Positions 46,098 through 56,103 of a stretch of 64,000 nucleotides of DNA are shown in pieces. The translations under genes and the position numbers were made by a program. The stretch is from Luteibacter yeojuensis (GTDB lineage: Bacteria > Pseudomonadota > Gammaproteobacteria > Xanthomonadales > Rhodanobacteraceae). Numbering within the stretch: the stretch's first letter is position 1; every line of letters begins with the position of its first letter. The DNA is taken from the NCBI RefSeq assembly GCF_011742875.1, contig NZ_JAAQTL010000001.1, forward strand, positions 2,418,001 to 2,482,000, given 5' to 3'. Below the pieces are notes generated by a model. It ran no database searches. It saw only the letters and a program-made list of their open reading frames with translations, and was not told the DNA's origin.

Positions 46098-47582
46098 TCA
46101 CCTCAACCCCACTGTGTCCTCGGCACGAAGCGCGGGAGAGCAGAGTCCCACGTTGGTTACGGTGTGGATATAAAACGCGGTGTGACCCGTAAGGCAAGGA
46201 TGTGACGACCAGTAATGGCCCGCTGCGTAGGGCCACCTTCCCGCAAAAGCCTGCTGAAGCAGCATGAGCTCACCCTCTGTCGGCAGCCGTTCCCCTCTGC
46301 CGGTCACGGCACTCTGGGCATTCGAGTAGAGGTAATGGCCAACGTAACTGACCTGCACAATGCCTGTGAAAGTAATCGTGTACGCCGCCGTCGCATTGGC
46401 ACTGTCGGTAACGGAGATCGTTGCGCTGCCATTCGCGCGCGGCGTGACGTGGCCGGAAGAGGTCACTACCGCCACCTGCTGGTTGCTGCTGCGATAGGTG
46501 TACGGAGGCTGGCCCCCGGAGGCTACCCGGGTGATTGAGTTATTCGCGTCGAAGGGCGGAAGGATATCCATTCGAGCGGTGATGATGAAGGTCCTGCCGG
46601 CGCGTGTCACCGGGCTGGTGTCGAACTGAAGAGGCGACGGGGTCAGGTCGGCCTGATCGTCTTCCGAATAAGTGAACGTTGCCCTCGCCGCTTTCGACGC
46701 GGGTAAGGTAAGACGGATGATCGGCACCACCTGACCGAAGTACTGGAAATAACGTAGCTGGTCGTTCTGCGCCTTGGTCCTGGCAGTCAGGTCGCCGTCA
46801 ATATAAAAGAACGACTGGATGGGAAGATTGGCCCCTGTTCCCGTCGCCCAAGTCGCCAGGCGCACTTCATTCTGGACGCGCCAGAACGCGTCGTCCATAC
46901 CAAGACGGGCACCAATGGCGGCCACGAAACGCGATGCCTGGTCACGCTCGCCTTCACGCACGCTCCAGCCGCATTGCCTGTCGTAGCGATCAGTGCCGGT
47001 GTTGAACCTTGCGAGCCAGGCACTGGCGGTCGATATGCCAAGGTTCGTGCATGGTTGGGAGTCGGCAGGGAAAGCCGTATTGGGACCGCAACCTTGCAAT
47101 GTGGGGCGGGCGGCCGTATTGGCGTCCATCGGGAAAACGCACAGCACGGCAATATTACTGTTCTTACCCGGCGGAGTTTTCAGCACAGGATAAAAAATGA
47201 AGCCATTCCGGTAGCTGAAAACAAGCTGCGCAAAGTTGTTGTCTTGGCGTAACCATGAGAAGGACACGCCGCCATTGGTGATGGATCCCGGACTTGGGTC
47301 CCAGGGCAGGAACGTCGGATTGTTCTCCGTGGCCCTCAGCATCACTCCGCTGCACAGTGCGGCGAACAGCCCCGGATTGCCGCAATCGTCGACCGTGCTG
47401 TTGTACCACTCGGTCAGTTCGGCGGCCGATGCCGGGCCTCGCGTCTCCAGCAAGCCCGTCGTCGTGAGGATGACCGGGACCGCATCGACCTCTGCACCGG
47501 CCGTCCGCGATACGGGTGCGGGAGCCTGCGCCGCGCAGGCCGTCAGGAAGATCGTGAGAAGAAAAACGACAATCCGTTCCAT
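46098..47582 (-). CDS. Halovibrin (HvnA)-like lipoprotein with Ig-like and lectin-like C-terminus
   Basis: Predicted lipoprotein of 494 residues; the signal peptide ends in a lipobox FLTAC with C16 as the lipidated residue. Residues of about 50-310 resemble the halovibrin HvnA family (AAELTEWYNSTVDDCGN, GVSFSWLRQDNNFAQLVFSY, NGFIFYPVLKTPPGK, and later FFYIDGDLTARTKAQND). HvnA of Vibrio fischeri is a secreted NAD-glycohydrolase/ADP-ribosyltransferase; activity here is inferred. An Ig-like (Big_2) repeat follows (SSNQQVAVVTSSGHVTPRANG), then a Cys-containing domain with LPTEGELMLLQQAF and GHYWSSHPC resembling DUF823/invasin C-termini. GGGAG precedes the start. Codon use is less biased than in neighbours. 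Not in an operon. Confidence 0.72.
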   Translation of the reverse strand: MERIVVFLLTIFLTACAAQAPAPVSRTAGAEVDAVPVILTTTGLLETRGPASAAELTEWYNSTVDDCGNPGLFAALCSGVMLRATENNPTFLPWDPSPGSITNGGVSFSWLRQDNNFAQLVFSYRNGFIFYPVLKTPPGKNSNIAVLCVFPMDANTAARPTLQGCGPNTAFPADSQPCTNLGISTASAWLARFNTGTDRYDRQCGWSVREGERDQASRFVAAIGARLGMDDAFWRVQNEVRLATWATGTGANLPIQSFFYIDGDLTARTKAQNDQLRYFQYFGQVVPIIRLTLPASKAARATFTYSEDDQADLTPSPLQFDTSPVTRAGRTFIITARMDILPPFDANNSITRVASGGQPPYTYRSSNQQVAVVTSSGHVTPRANGSATISVTDSANATAAYTITFTGIVQVSYVGHYLYSNAQSAVTGRGERLPTEGELMLLQQAFAGRWPYAAGHYWSSHPCLTGHTAFYIHTVTNVGLCSPALRAEDTVGLR

Positions 47583-47940
47583 GGCACGCTCCCTGTGCTC
47601 TGCAATCAGCCGGGCGAATTCCCAGATCCGCCGCGGGTTCCCTGGACTTCACCGAAGCTATGTGGGCATCCGGGGCACGCTCCTTGTCACGGGGCAATGC
47701 CTCCGGCAGGTTCTGCGCCGGGCCCGGCCCCTTGAAGTTCAAGCTATCCCACGCCTGGGGCACGTGGTATCCAACGTGCGTCGTAGGGGAAGCATGGGCA
47801 CTTCCGGAAAGAGCATGCCCGCATGCGGTTTGTTCAACGGGATTTTCTTCTTCGTCGAAAACCGGACGGATTCCGAGTCCGGCAATTCCGGCGGTGAGAT
47901 AAGGGAAACCAAACGTCATCCAGGCATCTGCGGGTTGCGC
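47583..47940. other. 358-bp gap before the halovibrin-like gene
   Basis: Upstream region of the lipoprotein gene. A minus-strand frame from ATG 47919 is open through it and on into the lipoprotein gene in another phase; its first 110 codons look neutral in composition, have no ribosome-binding site and no recognisable domain, so it was not called. It may be a decayed gene. Confidence 0.45.
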
Positions 47941-47972
47941 AAAAAAAAACGCCTGCGGGCCGCAGGCGTTTT
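47941..47972 (-). terminator. Terminator of the pilMNOPQ operon
   Basis: An eleven-base stem AACGCCTGCGG/CCGCAGGCGTT (47948-47958 with 47960-47970) followed on the minus strand by a run of T opposite the nine A at 47941-47949. It begins 20 bases after the pilQ stop codon. Confidence 0.92.
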
Positions 47973-47992
47973 CCTGGCTCGAAGCATTCCGC

Positions 47993-50278
47993 TTATTGCA
48001 GCGTATCGCTCAGGATGCGCGGCGTGACGAAGATCAGCAGTTCGGCCTTGTCGTTGCTGCGGTTCGTGCGACGGAACAGCACACCGAGGCCCGGGATGTC
48101 GCCGAGGCCCGGCACCTTGTTCGTCGTGTTGGACTTGGTGATCTCGTAGATACCGCCGAGGACCACGGTCTGGCCGTTGTCGACCAGCACGGACGTGTTG
48201 ATTTCACGTGTGTCGATCTGCGGCACCGCACCGCCGCCCGGGCTCGGGATGAGCTGGGCGAGCGCATCCTTCTTCACGTTGATCTTCAGATAGACGCGGC
48301 TGTCCGCCGTGATCGTCGGCGTCACGCGCAGCTCGAGCACGGCATCCTTGAACTGCACCGTGGCGTTCTGCGCCCCGCCGCCCGAGTTGGACGCCTGGTA
48401 GGTCACGTAGCCGATCTGCGTACCCTGCTTGATCACCGCTTCCTGCTGGTTCGCGGTGATGACGCGCGGGCTGGAGATCACCTCGCTGCGGCCTTCGGTC
48501 TGGGCGGCCGACAGTTCCAGGTCGACCAGGTAGTTAGCGCCAAGGATCGCCAGGCCGATGCTGCCGGCCGGATTCGAGACGGGCAGGTTGACGTTGTAGC
48601 CACCCGGCAGCGTGTACGGGTCGCGGGTCGGGATGTCGCCGGTCCGGCCGTTCGCAAGCCACTGGTTGTACGCGTTGGCATAGTTCACGTCGCTGTTGCG
48701 GACGCTCGTCACGAGGCCGCCGGTGCCACCCGCCGTGGTGCCGTTGCCGCCGCTGGTGAGATCGGGCGACGTGCCGATGATGTTGCTGTTGTTATGGTTG
48801 AAGCCCTGCGCACCCCAGCGGACACCCAGCTGTCGGGTGAACTGATCGGTGGCGACGACGATGCGCGATTCGATCAGCACCTGCTGCACCGGACGATCGA
48901 GCGTGCCGATCAACTCGCGCAGGTCGCGGATCTTGTCGGGCGTGTCGTTGATGAGCAGCGTGTTGGTGCGGTCGTCGAACGAGACGCTGCCGCGCGGCGA
49001 GAGGAACCCGCGGGTGGTGGCGCCGCCGCTGGAGCCGCCGCCGCCTTGCAGGCTGCCCTGGGTCAGGAGCTTGGCGATGTCTTCCGCCTTGCCGTAGCTG
49101 ATCGGAATGTAGTCGGACACCAGCTCGGCGGAATCCTCGGCCTTCTGGCGCGCGTCGGCGAGGTTCTGCTCGTAGCTGGCGAGCTCGGCCTGCGGCGCGA
49201 TCCAGATGACGTTGCCGCTACGGCGCTTGTCGAGGCCCTTGGCGCGCAGGATCACGTCCAGCGCCTGGTCCCACGGCGTGTTGACGAGGCGCAGGGTGAC
49301 GCTGCCGCCGACGCTGTCCGAGGCGACGAGGTTCAGCTTGGCTTCGTCGGCGATCAGCTGAAGGGCCGAACGCACCGGGATGTCCTGGAAGTTGAAGGTC
49401 AGGCGGGAACCCGAATACGTCGGTTCCTGACCCTTCGCGGTCTTGCCCGTGGGGGCGGGCGCCTTCTTCGGCGCGACTTCGACGACGTATTCGGTGCCGT
49501 TCTGGTAGGCCGACACCTCGACCTCGCCCTTGGTGCGGATATCGAGACGTGCGCCGCCGGGGCGCGAGCTGGGCTCGATGGCCTGCACCGGCGTCGCGAA
49601 GTCGAGCACGTCGAGGCGCTGGTTGAGTTTCGGCGGCAGCGTCGTGCCCGGCAGGCTGACGATCACATGGTCGCCCTCGCGGTGCATTTCCGGCGTGGAC
49701 GTCTGGGTGCCGAGCGTCACGAGCACGCGGCCCTCGCCGTTCTGGCCGCGGCGGAAGTCGATATTGTTGAGCGGCGTGCCGACGCTCGAAGGCAGCGCCT
49801 TCGTCGGGTCCGAGACGATCGCGGTAGTGGTCGTCGCCCCGCTCGGCCCGTTGTTCACGGTGACGATGAGGTTGTTGCCGTCCACCCGCGTCTTATAGGC
49901 GGAGTCGCGGAACAGCTCGATGGTGACGCGCGTGCGTCCGCCGGCCGACACCACCGATACGCCCGACGTCGCACCCTTGCCGATATCCAGGTGGCGCGTG
50001 CTGAACGCGTTGCTGGTGTCGGGAAGGTCGATGGCGATGCGTGGCGGATTGCTGGTCGTGAAGACCTTCGGTTCCGGTGCGCGCTCGGAAAACGCGAGGG
50101 TCAGCTCGACGCGGCCACCCGGCTGGGTGTCGTAGCTGACGTTCCGCAGCGCGTTGGCCGCCGCGGCCTGGCCGGCGAAGGCACCGGCCAGGGCCAGCGT
50201 GACGCCGAGGATCCAGCGGCGCGACCGATGGCGCGCGCTACCCGGCAGATGATTGAGTTTGGTCGTCATGTGCGTCAT
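47993..50278 (-). CDS. pilQ: PilQ type IV pilus secretin
   Basis: Outer-membrane secretin of 761 residues through which the pilus passes. A signal peptide (WILGVTLALAGAFAGQAAAA) leads to AMIN domains (about 40-320, peptidoglycan binding), the STN/N0 domain (LTFNFQDIPVRSALQLIADE), an N1 domain (SDYIPISYGKAEDIAKLLTQ), and the secretin core with VEVVLIE-type segments (PVQQVLIESRIVVATDQFTR, SSPRVITANQQEAVIKQGTQ) ending in TVVLGGIYEITKSNTTNKVP and LLIFVTPRIL. A Gly/Asn-rich insert is in the core (about 560-620). Two ATGs are possible, 50278 and 50269; GGGG fits the second better. Last gene of the operon, with a terminator behind it. Confidence 0.95.
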   Translation of the reverse strand: MTHMTTKLNHLPGSARHRSRRWILGVTLALAGAFAGQAAAANALRNVSYDTQPGGRVELTLAFSERAPEPKVFTTSNPPRIAIDLPDTSNAFSTRHLDIGKGATSGVSVVSAGGRTRVTIELFRDSAYKTRVDGNNLIVTVNNGPSGATTTTAIVSDPTKALPSSVGTPLNNIDFRRGQNGEGRVLVTLGTQTSTPEMHREGDHVIVSLPGTTLPPKLNQRLDVLDFATPVQAIEPSSRPGGARLDIRTKGEVEVSAYQNGTEYVVEVAPKKAPAPTGKTAKGQEPTYSGSRLTFNFQDIPVRSALQLIADEAKLNLVASDSVGGSVTLRLVNTPWDQALDVILRAKGLDKRRSGNVIWIAPQAELASYEQNLADARQKAEDSAELVSDYIPISYGKAEDIAKLLTQGSLQGGGGSSGGATTRGFLSPRGSVSFDDRTNTLLINDTPDKIRDLRELIGTLDRPVQQVLIESRIVVATDQFTRQLGVRWGAQGFNHNNSNIIGTSPDLTSGGNGTTAGGTGGLVTSVRNSDVNYANAYNQWLANGRTGDIPTRDPYTLPGGYNVNLPVSNPAGSIGLAILGANYLVDLELSAAQTEGRSEVISSPRVITANQQEAVIKQGTQIGYVTYQASNSGGGAQNATVQFKDAVLELRVTPTITADSRVYLKINVKKDALAQLIPSPGGGAVPQIDTREINTSVLVDNGQTVVLGGIYEITKSNTTNKVPGLGDIPGLGVLFRRTNRSNDKAELLIFVTPRILSDTLQ

Positions 50279-50288
50279 CCCCGAGTTC

Positions 50289-50819
50289 TTAATTCTCACC
50301 GACCGCGATGCTTGCCGGACGCTCCATCCAACCGCCGGACCCATTGGGTACCAGCTCGACCAGATCGATCCGATCCTCGCCCACGGCGGTGATCCGGCCG
50401 TAGGCTTGCCCCATGTATTCATTGCGGTGAACCCGATGGATCACCCCTCCGGGATCCTTCACGAGCGCCTCCAGGTTACGGCCGGCACCAAGCGTGCCAA
50501 CCATCTTCAGGCTGTCCAGTGAAAACATTTCCAGGGGTTCCTTCGGACGGTTCTCGTCCGGACGCGGGCCATTGGAGGCCGCGGTATCCATTTCAGCCGT
50601 GCTCGGGCTGAACGGATCGCGGGCGCCCTGGTCCTGGTAGGCGAAGGTCTCGAACGTGCGGATCACCGGCAACGGCGGGATAGGCTCGCCCTTCTTGTGC
50701 TTCTCGGCATCGACCCATTCGCGCAGGTCGGACGTGCCGCGCGTGCAGCCGGCCAGCGAGAGCGTCGCGAAGAGGGCGAGGGCGAGCGAACGAAGGATGG
50801 CGTGATCGCGGGTCATCAT
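50289..50819 (-). CDS. pilP: PilP type IV pilus inner-membrane lipoprotein
   Basis: Lipoprotein of 176 residues (lipobox SLAGC near residue 24) that links the PilMNO platform to PilQ. The HR-like segment FSLDSLKMVGTLGAGRNLEALVKDPG and YMGQAYGRITAVGEDRIDLVE are the typical beta-sandwich core. The preceding linker (ARDPFSPS) is the conserved PilP motif. Its start overlaps the pilO stop by four bases; a second ATG one codon later is equally possible. pilQ follows 10 bases downstream. Confidence 0.94.
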   Translation of the reverse strand: MMTRDHAILRSLALALFATLSLAGCTRGTSDLREWVDAEKHKKGEPIPPLPVIRTFETFAYQDQGARDPFSPSTAEMDTAASNGPRPDENRPKEPLEMFSLDSLKMVGTLGAGRNLEALVKDPGGVIHRVHRNEYMGQAYGRITAVGEDRIDLVELVPNGSGGWMERPASIAVGEN

Positions 50820-51472
50820 TTCTTCTTCCCCTTGACCGGCTTCGCGTTCTTCGCCGTCTCGTCGTCGTCGAGGTAGCGGTAGGTCTTCACGGTGCCCTGC
50901 AGGACGAGGAGGCCCGAGGACGAGCCCTTTCCGTCCTTGCCGGCGTCCTTCGGACTGAGCGACACGTCGTGCAGCGTCAGGATCACGACGCGGGGCAACG
51001 AGGCCACGCCGCTGATGAAGGTGCCGAACTGGTGGTACGTGCCCACCATGCGAAGCGTGATCGGCTTCTCGGCGTAGAAGTCCTTCGGCGTTTCGGGGCC
51101 GGGCTGGAACAGTTCGTTCTCGATGCCGGCGGCCAGCGCCGTCTGCGAGATGTCGATGAGCAGTTCCGGCATCTCGGTCTTGCTGGGCAGCTGGCGCAAC
51201 AGGGTGCGCAGCATGTCCTGCATGTCGGCCAGCTGCTGTTCCAGGGCCTCGAGGTTGGCCGACTTGGCCTGCTTCTGGGAGAACTCCACCTTCAGCCGGT
51301 CTTCCTGGCTCTCGGCGTTGGTCAGATCGTCCTGCTGGCTGCTGATCTGGAAATACCAGCCGGCGAGCAGCACCACGGCGAACACCAGGCCGGTGAAGAA
51401 GAGCTTGATCGACTTGGGCCAGCCACCGACGTTGTGGCGATCGAGGTTGCGCAGATCGTCCAGGAATTTCAT
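50816..51472 (-). CDS. pilO: PilO type IV pilus alignment protein
   Basis: Bitopic protein of 218 residues: a membrane helix (IKLFFTGLVFAVVLLAGWYF, about 22-41), a coiled coil (about 45-95, LEALEQQLADMQDMLRTLLR), and a ferredoxin-like periplasmic domain with LPSKTEMPELLIDISQTALA and YHQFGTFISGVASLPRVVIL. It forms a heterodimer with PilN. Four-base overlaps with pilN and pilP point to translational coupling. Confidence 0.95.
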   Translation of the reverse strand: MKFLDDLRNLDRHNVGGWPKSIKLFFTGLVFAVVLLAGWYFQISSQQDDLTNAESQEDRLKVEFSQKQAKSANLEALEQQLADMQDMLRTLLRQLPSKTEMPELLIDISQTALAAGIENELFQPGPETPKDFYAEKPITLRMVGTYHQFGTFISGVASLPRVVILTLHDVSLSPKDAGKDGKGSSSGLLVLQGTVKTYRYLDDDETAKNAKPVKGKKK

Positions 51473-52184
51473 GGCTTGGCTCCTGCCGGGGCCGCCGCGG
51501 CCGCAGGCGTCTGGGCGGCCGGCGCGGCGTTCGGGGCCGGCCTGGCCGGGGTTGCCGCGCCGGCGGCCTGGGCCGACGGCACCGGCAGGGCGGCGGGCTT
51601 CGCCGGGGCGGCTGCCGTGGACGAGCCGGCGGGCGCCGTGTCCGCCGGGCTGCTCAGGCGTACATCGAGGCCGAAGCGATACGGCATGCGCGAGCCGTCG
51701 TGGGTGTTTTCCGTCTTGCGCAGATCGACGTGGCCCATCCAGGGCGAGGCCTCGATATTGCGCATGTATTCGGCCACGCCGGAGTTCGACTGCGAGATGC
51801 CGTCGAGCGACATGGAGGTGGCCGACTGCTTCATGCCGGAAAGGCGTGCGCTGGCCGGGATCGTCTTCACCAGCTCGTCGAACAGGTGGACCATCTGCGA
51901 ACGGTTGGCCTGCAGTTGCTCGATGATCTGCTTGCGCTGGAGCAGGTCGGCGCGGACCTTCTCCAGGTCCTTGATCTTGGCGATGCGGTCGTCGAGCTGC
52001 TTGATTTCGCCTTGGAGGTAGGTGTTCCGGTCGCCCTGGTTATTGATGCGGGCATCCATCCAGAACGACCAGGCGATGAGCACCACCAGGGCGGCGCCGA
52101 AGGCCAGGCCAAGCTGGATGTAGAACTCCCGTTCGCGTTGCTTGCGGCGCTCCGCGCGCCAGGGGAGCAGGTTTATGCGTGCCA

Positions 52185-52185
<1 letters not shown>
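51469..52185 (-). CDS. pilN: PilN type IV pilus assembly protein
   Basis: Bitopic protein of 238 residues. The N-terminal tail INLLPWRAERRK is the conserved peptide that binds PilM; the helix is AFGAALVVLIAWSFW, followed by a coiled coil (QGEIKQLDDRIAKIKDLEKV) and a periplasmic ferredoxin-like domain. The C-terminal 45 residues or so are an Ala/Pro-rich tail, longer than in Pseudomonas PilN. The start overlaps the pilM stop by one base. Confidence 0.95.
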
Positions 52186-53322
<1,137 letters not shown>

Positions 53323-53435
53323 CGGGCCTCGGGGGCCTCTTACCGGCACTAATTCACAAATCCAGTCACTGGGTTAGCGGATGCCGTTAACACCCGGTCG
53401 AATTCCCGCCCCCCGCCCCGGCGGCGGCTTGGTTC

Positions 53436-53441
53436 TATACT
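53436..53441 (+). promoter_or_regulatory. Possible -10 box of the PBP1A gene
   Basis: TATACT lies 36 bases before the start codon. No good -35 box is seen 16-18 bases upstream, where the sequence is a run of C and G. Confidence 0.35.
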
Positions 53442-53477
53442 CGGCCCCGACCCACAAGGCGGTGACCCCTCCCCTCC

Positions 53478-56045
53478 ATGCGAATCCTCAAGCGTCTGCT
53501 GCGCTATGCGCTGTACCTGGCCCTGGCCGGCATCCTCTTCGTGGTTGGTGCCGTGGGCGTCGCCTACTGGCTGCTTTCCCCGCGCCTGCCCTCCGTGGCG
53601 GTCCTCCGGGACTACCACATGCAGGTTCCCCTACGGGTCCTGAGTTCCGACGGGCGGCTCATCGCCTCCTTCGGCGAAACCCGGCGCATCCCCGTGCATA
53701 TCGCCGACGTGCCGGCGCGGCTCAAGAACGCCGTGCTTTCGGCCGAGGACGCCGATTTCTACAGCCATCCCGGCGTCGACTGGCACGGCATCGCCCGCGC
53801 CGGCATCCACGTGATCCTGTCCGGCGGCGACAAGGGGCCGGGTGGGTCCACCATCACCCAGCAGGTGGCGCGCAACTTCTTCCTCAGTCCCGAGAAGCTC
53901 TACTCGCGCAAGCTGACCGAGATGTTCATCGCCCTGCGCATGGAGAACGAGCTCAGCAAGGACCAGATCCTCGAGCTCTACATCAACAAGATGTTCCTCG
54001 GGCACCGCTCGTACGGGCTGGCGGCGGCCGCCGCCTACTACTACGGGAAGAACCTCGACCAGCTGACCGTCGCCGAATGCGCCGCCCTCGCCTCGACCTT
54101 CCAGCTCCCCTCGGTCGTCAATCCGCTGAACAATCCCAAGCGCCTCCTTGCGCGGCGCAACTGGGTGCTGGGCCAGATGCTGGGCAACCGCTTCATCACC
54201 CAAGCCGAATACGAGCAGGCGATCAAGGAACCGAACGACGCGTTCCCGCACGAGCAACAGATCGAGGTGGACGCGCCCTATCTGGCGGAGATGGTCCGCC
54301 AGCAGGTGCTCGAGAAGCTCGGCAACGACGCCCTTACCGAAGGCTATGTCGTGCACACCACGGTCCCCAGCGACAGCCAGGCCGCCGCCAACGAGGCGCT
54401 GCGCGGCCGGCTGTCGGCCTACGACCGCCGCCATGGCTACCGTGGCCCCGAAGGTCACGAGGAACTGCCGGCCCAGGCCGGTCCCGAGGACTATGACCGC
54501 GTTCTCGCCGGCTACACGACCATTGCGGGCATGATGCCCGGCATCGTCACGGAGACCGGCGCAAAGGAGGCCAAGGTGTACCTCTCGCCCAAGGAGACGG
54601 TCACGCTGAGCCTGGAATCCATGGCCTGGGCCCGCCCTTACGTCAACGAAGGCCGTGCCGGCGCCGCACCCTCCCGCGTCGACGCCGTGCTGAAGCGTGG
54701 CGATGTCGTCCGCCTGTTCCGCGCGGCCAAGGACGAGGTCAACGAGGACGTCGCCAGCGGCGGCAACGCCTCGCCCGCCGCCAAGCCCGAGCCGAAGATG
54801 GAGTGGCGCCTCACGCAGATTCCCGCGGTGCAGGCGGCCCTCGTGGCGCTCGATCCCGAGGATGGCGCGGTGCGCGCCCTCGTCGGCGGCTTCAGCTTCG
54901 CGCGCTCGAAGTTCAACCGCGCCGTGATGGCCGCCCGCCAGCCGGGCTCGAGCTTCAAGCCCTACCTCTATTCGGCGGCGTTCGACCGCGGCTTCACCCC
55001 CGCCTCGATCGTCAACGACGCTCCGGTGGCCTTCCCCGACCCGTCCCGCCCGGACGGTGTGTGGACGCCGTCCAACGACGACGGCAAGTTCGACGGCCCG
55101 ATGCGTCTGCGCGAGGCGCTGGTGCAATCGAAGAACCTGGTGTCCGTGCGCCTGCTCGACGCGCTCGGACTTCGTTATGCCCGCGACTACATGACCCGCT
55201 TCGGCTTCACTCCCGACGCGCTGCCGCAGAACCTGTCGCTCGCGCTCGGTACGGCGTCGGTGTCGCCGATGAGCATGGCGCGTGGGTACGCCGTCTTCGC
55301 CAACGGCGGCTACCTCGTCACGCCCTACTTCATCTCGCGCATCGACGACCGCGACGGCAACGCGGTGTATGTCGCCAACCCCGAGCGCGCCTGCGCGGAC
55401 TGCCAGGAGCGCCTGCTCAACCCGACGCCGCCGGGCCCGCCCACCCAGGCGTCCACCGCGCTCATTCCGGCCCGTCCGGCCACGGCGGGCAGTGCCGCGG
55501 GCAGCGGCACGGGCGACGCCGTGCTGCCGGCCGACGCGCATGCCGACGCGTCGGAAGCGCCGAAACTCGCACCCCACGTGATCGACGTCCGCAACGACTA
55601 CCTCGTGACCTCGCTCATGCAGGATGTGGTGAAGCGCGGCACGGGCTCGGCCGCAAGGGCGCTGGGCCGCGACGACCTCGCGGGCAAGACCGGCTCCACG
55701 AACGACCATCGCGACGCATGGTTCGTCGGCTTCAACGGCGACGTATCCACGGCGGTGTGGGTCGGCTTCGACGACTTCAGCTCGCTGGGACGCGGCGAGT
55801 TCGGCGCCAAGGCGGCATTGCCGATCTGGATGGATTACATGGGCGCCGTCCTCAAGGACAAGCCCTCGCACACGCTGGCGATGCCGCCCGGCATCGTCAC
55901 CGTGCAGATCGACCCGGGCTCCGGGCTGCCCTCGCCCGGCGGCATGAACGAGATCATGAAAGTCGAGGACGTCGACCGTCTTCGCGAGCAGGCGACGCGG
56001 AAACAACAGGAGGAGCAGCAGGAACACGCCTACGACATCTTCTGA
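53478..56045 (+). CDS. mrcA: Penicillin-binding protein 1A (bifunctional transglycosylase/transpeptidase)
   Basis: Class A PBP of 855 residues that polymerises and cross-links peptidoglycan. One N-terminal helix (YALYLALAGILFVVGAVGVAYW) is followed by the GT51 domain, with the catalytic glutamate in AVLSAEDADFYSHPGVDW and the second motif GGSTITQQVARNFFL, and an OB-like region (about 320-430). In the transpeptidase the motifs are SSFKP (nucleophile serine in PGSSFKPYLY), SKN in VQSKNLVSVRLL, and KTG in LAGKTGSTNDHRD. An Ala/Pro/Gly-rich insert is at about 650-690, before the KTG motif. Divergent from pilM, as expected for mrcA/ponA in this group. Confidence 0.96.
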   Translation: MRILKRLLRYALYLALAGILFVVGAVGVAYWLLSPRLPSVAVLRDYHMQVPLRVLSSDGRLIASFGETRRIPVHIADVPARLKNAVLSAEDADFYSHPGVDWHGIARAGIHVILSGGDKGPGGSTITQQVARNFFLSPEKLYSRKLTEMFIALRMENELSKDQILELYINKMFLGHRSYGLAAAAAYYYGKNLDQLTVAECAALASTFQLPSVVNPLNNPKRLLARRNWVLGQMLGNRFITQAEYEQAIKEPNDAFPHEQQIEVDAPYLAEMVRQQVLEKLGNDALTEGYVVHTTVPSDSQAAANEALRGRLSAYDRRHGYRGPEGHEELPAQAGPEDYDRVLAGYTTIAGMMPGIVTETGAKEAKVYLSPKETVTLSLESMAWARPYVNEGRAGAAPSRVDAVLKRGDVVRLFRAAKDEVNEDVASGGNASPAAKPEPKMEWRLTQIPAVQAALVALDPEDGAVRALVGGFSFARSKFNRAVMAARQPGSSFKPYLYSAAFDRGFTPASIVNDAPVAFPDPSRPDGVWTPSNDDGKFDGPMRLREALVQSKNLVSVRLLDALGLRYARDYMTRFGFTPDALPQNLSLALGTASVSPMSMARGYAVFANGGYLVTPYFISRIDDRDGNAVYVANPERACADCQERLLNPTPPGPPTQASTALIPARPATAGSAAGSGTGDAVLPADAHADASEAPKLAPHVIDVRNDYLVTSLMQDVVKRGTGSAARALGRDDLAGKTGSTNDHRDAWFVGFNGDVSTAVWVGFDDFSSLGRGEFGAKAALPIWMDYMGAVLKDKPSHTLAMPPGIVTVQIDPGSGLPSPGGMNEIMKVEDVDRLREQATRKQQEEQQEHAYDIF

Positions 56046-56103
56046 CGCGTGCGCGAGCGACGGCACGCGCCTGGCACACGAACACACCATACGGGGGTGA
56101 GTC

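Noticed and set aside
47583..47919. Minus-strand frame from ATG 47919 upstream of the halovibrin-like gene
   Set aside because: No ribosome-binding site or domain, and it continues out of phase through the lipoprotein gene. Could be a decayed gene but cannot be supported.
47996..50392. A 798-codon open frame on the plus strand over pilQ
   Set aside because: pilQ is certain; the frame has no known domain and shares its limits with pilQ only because of GC bias.
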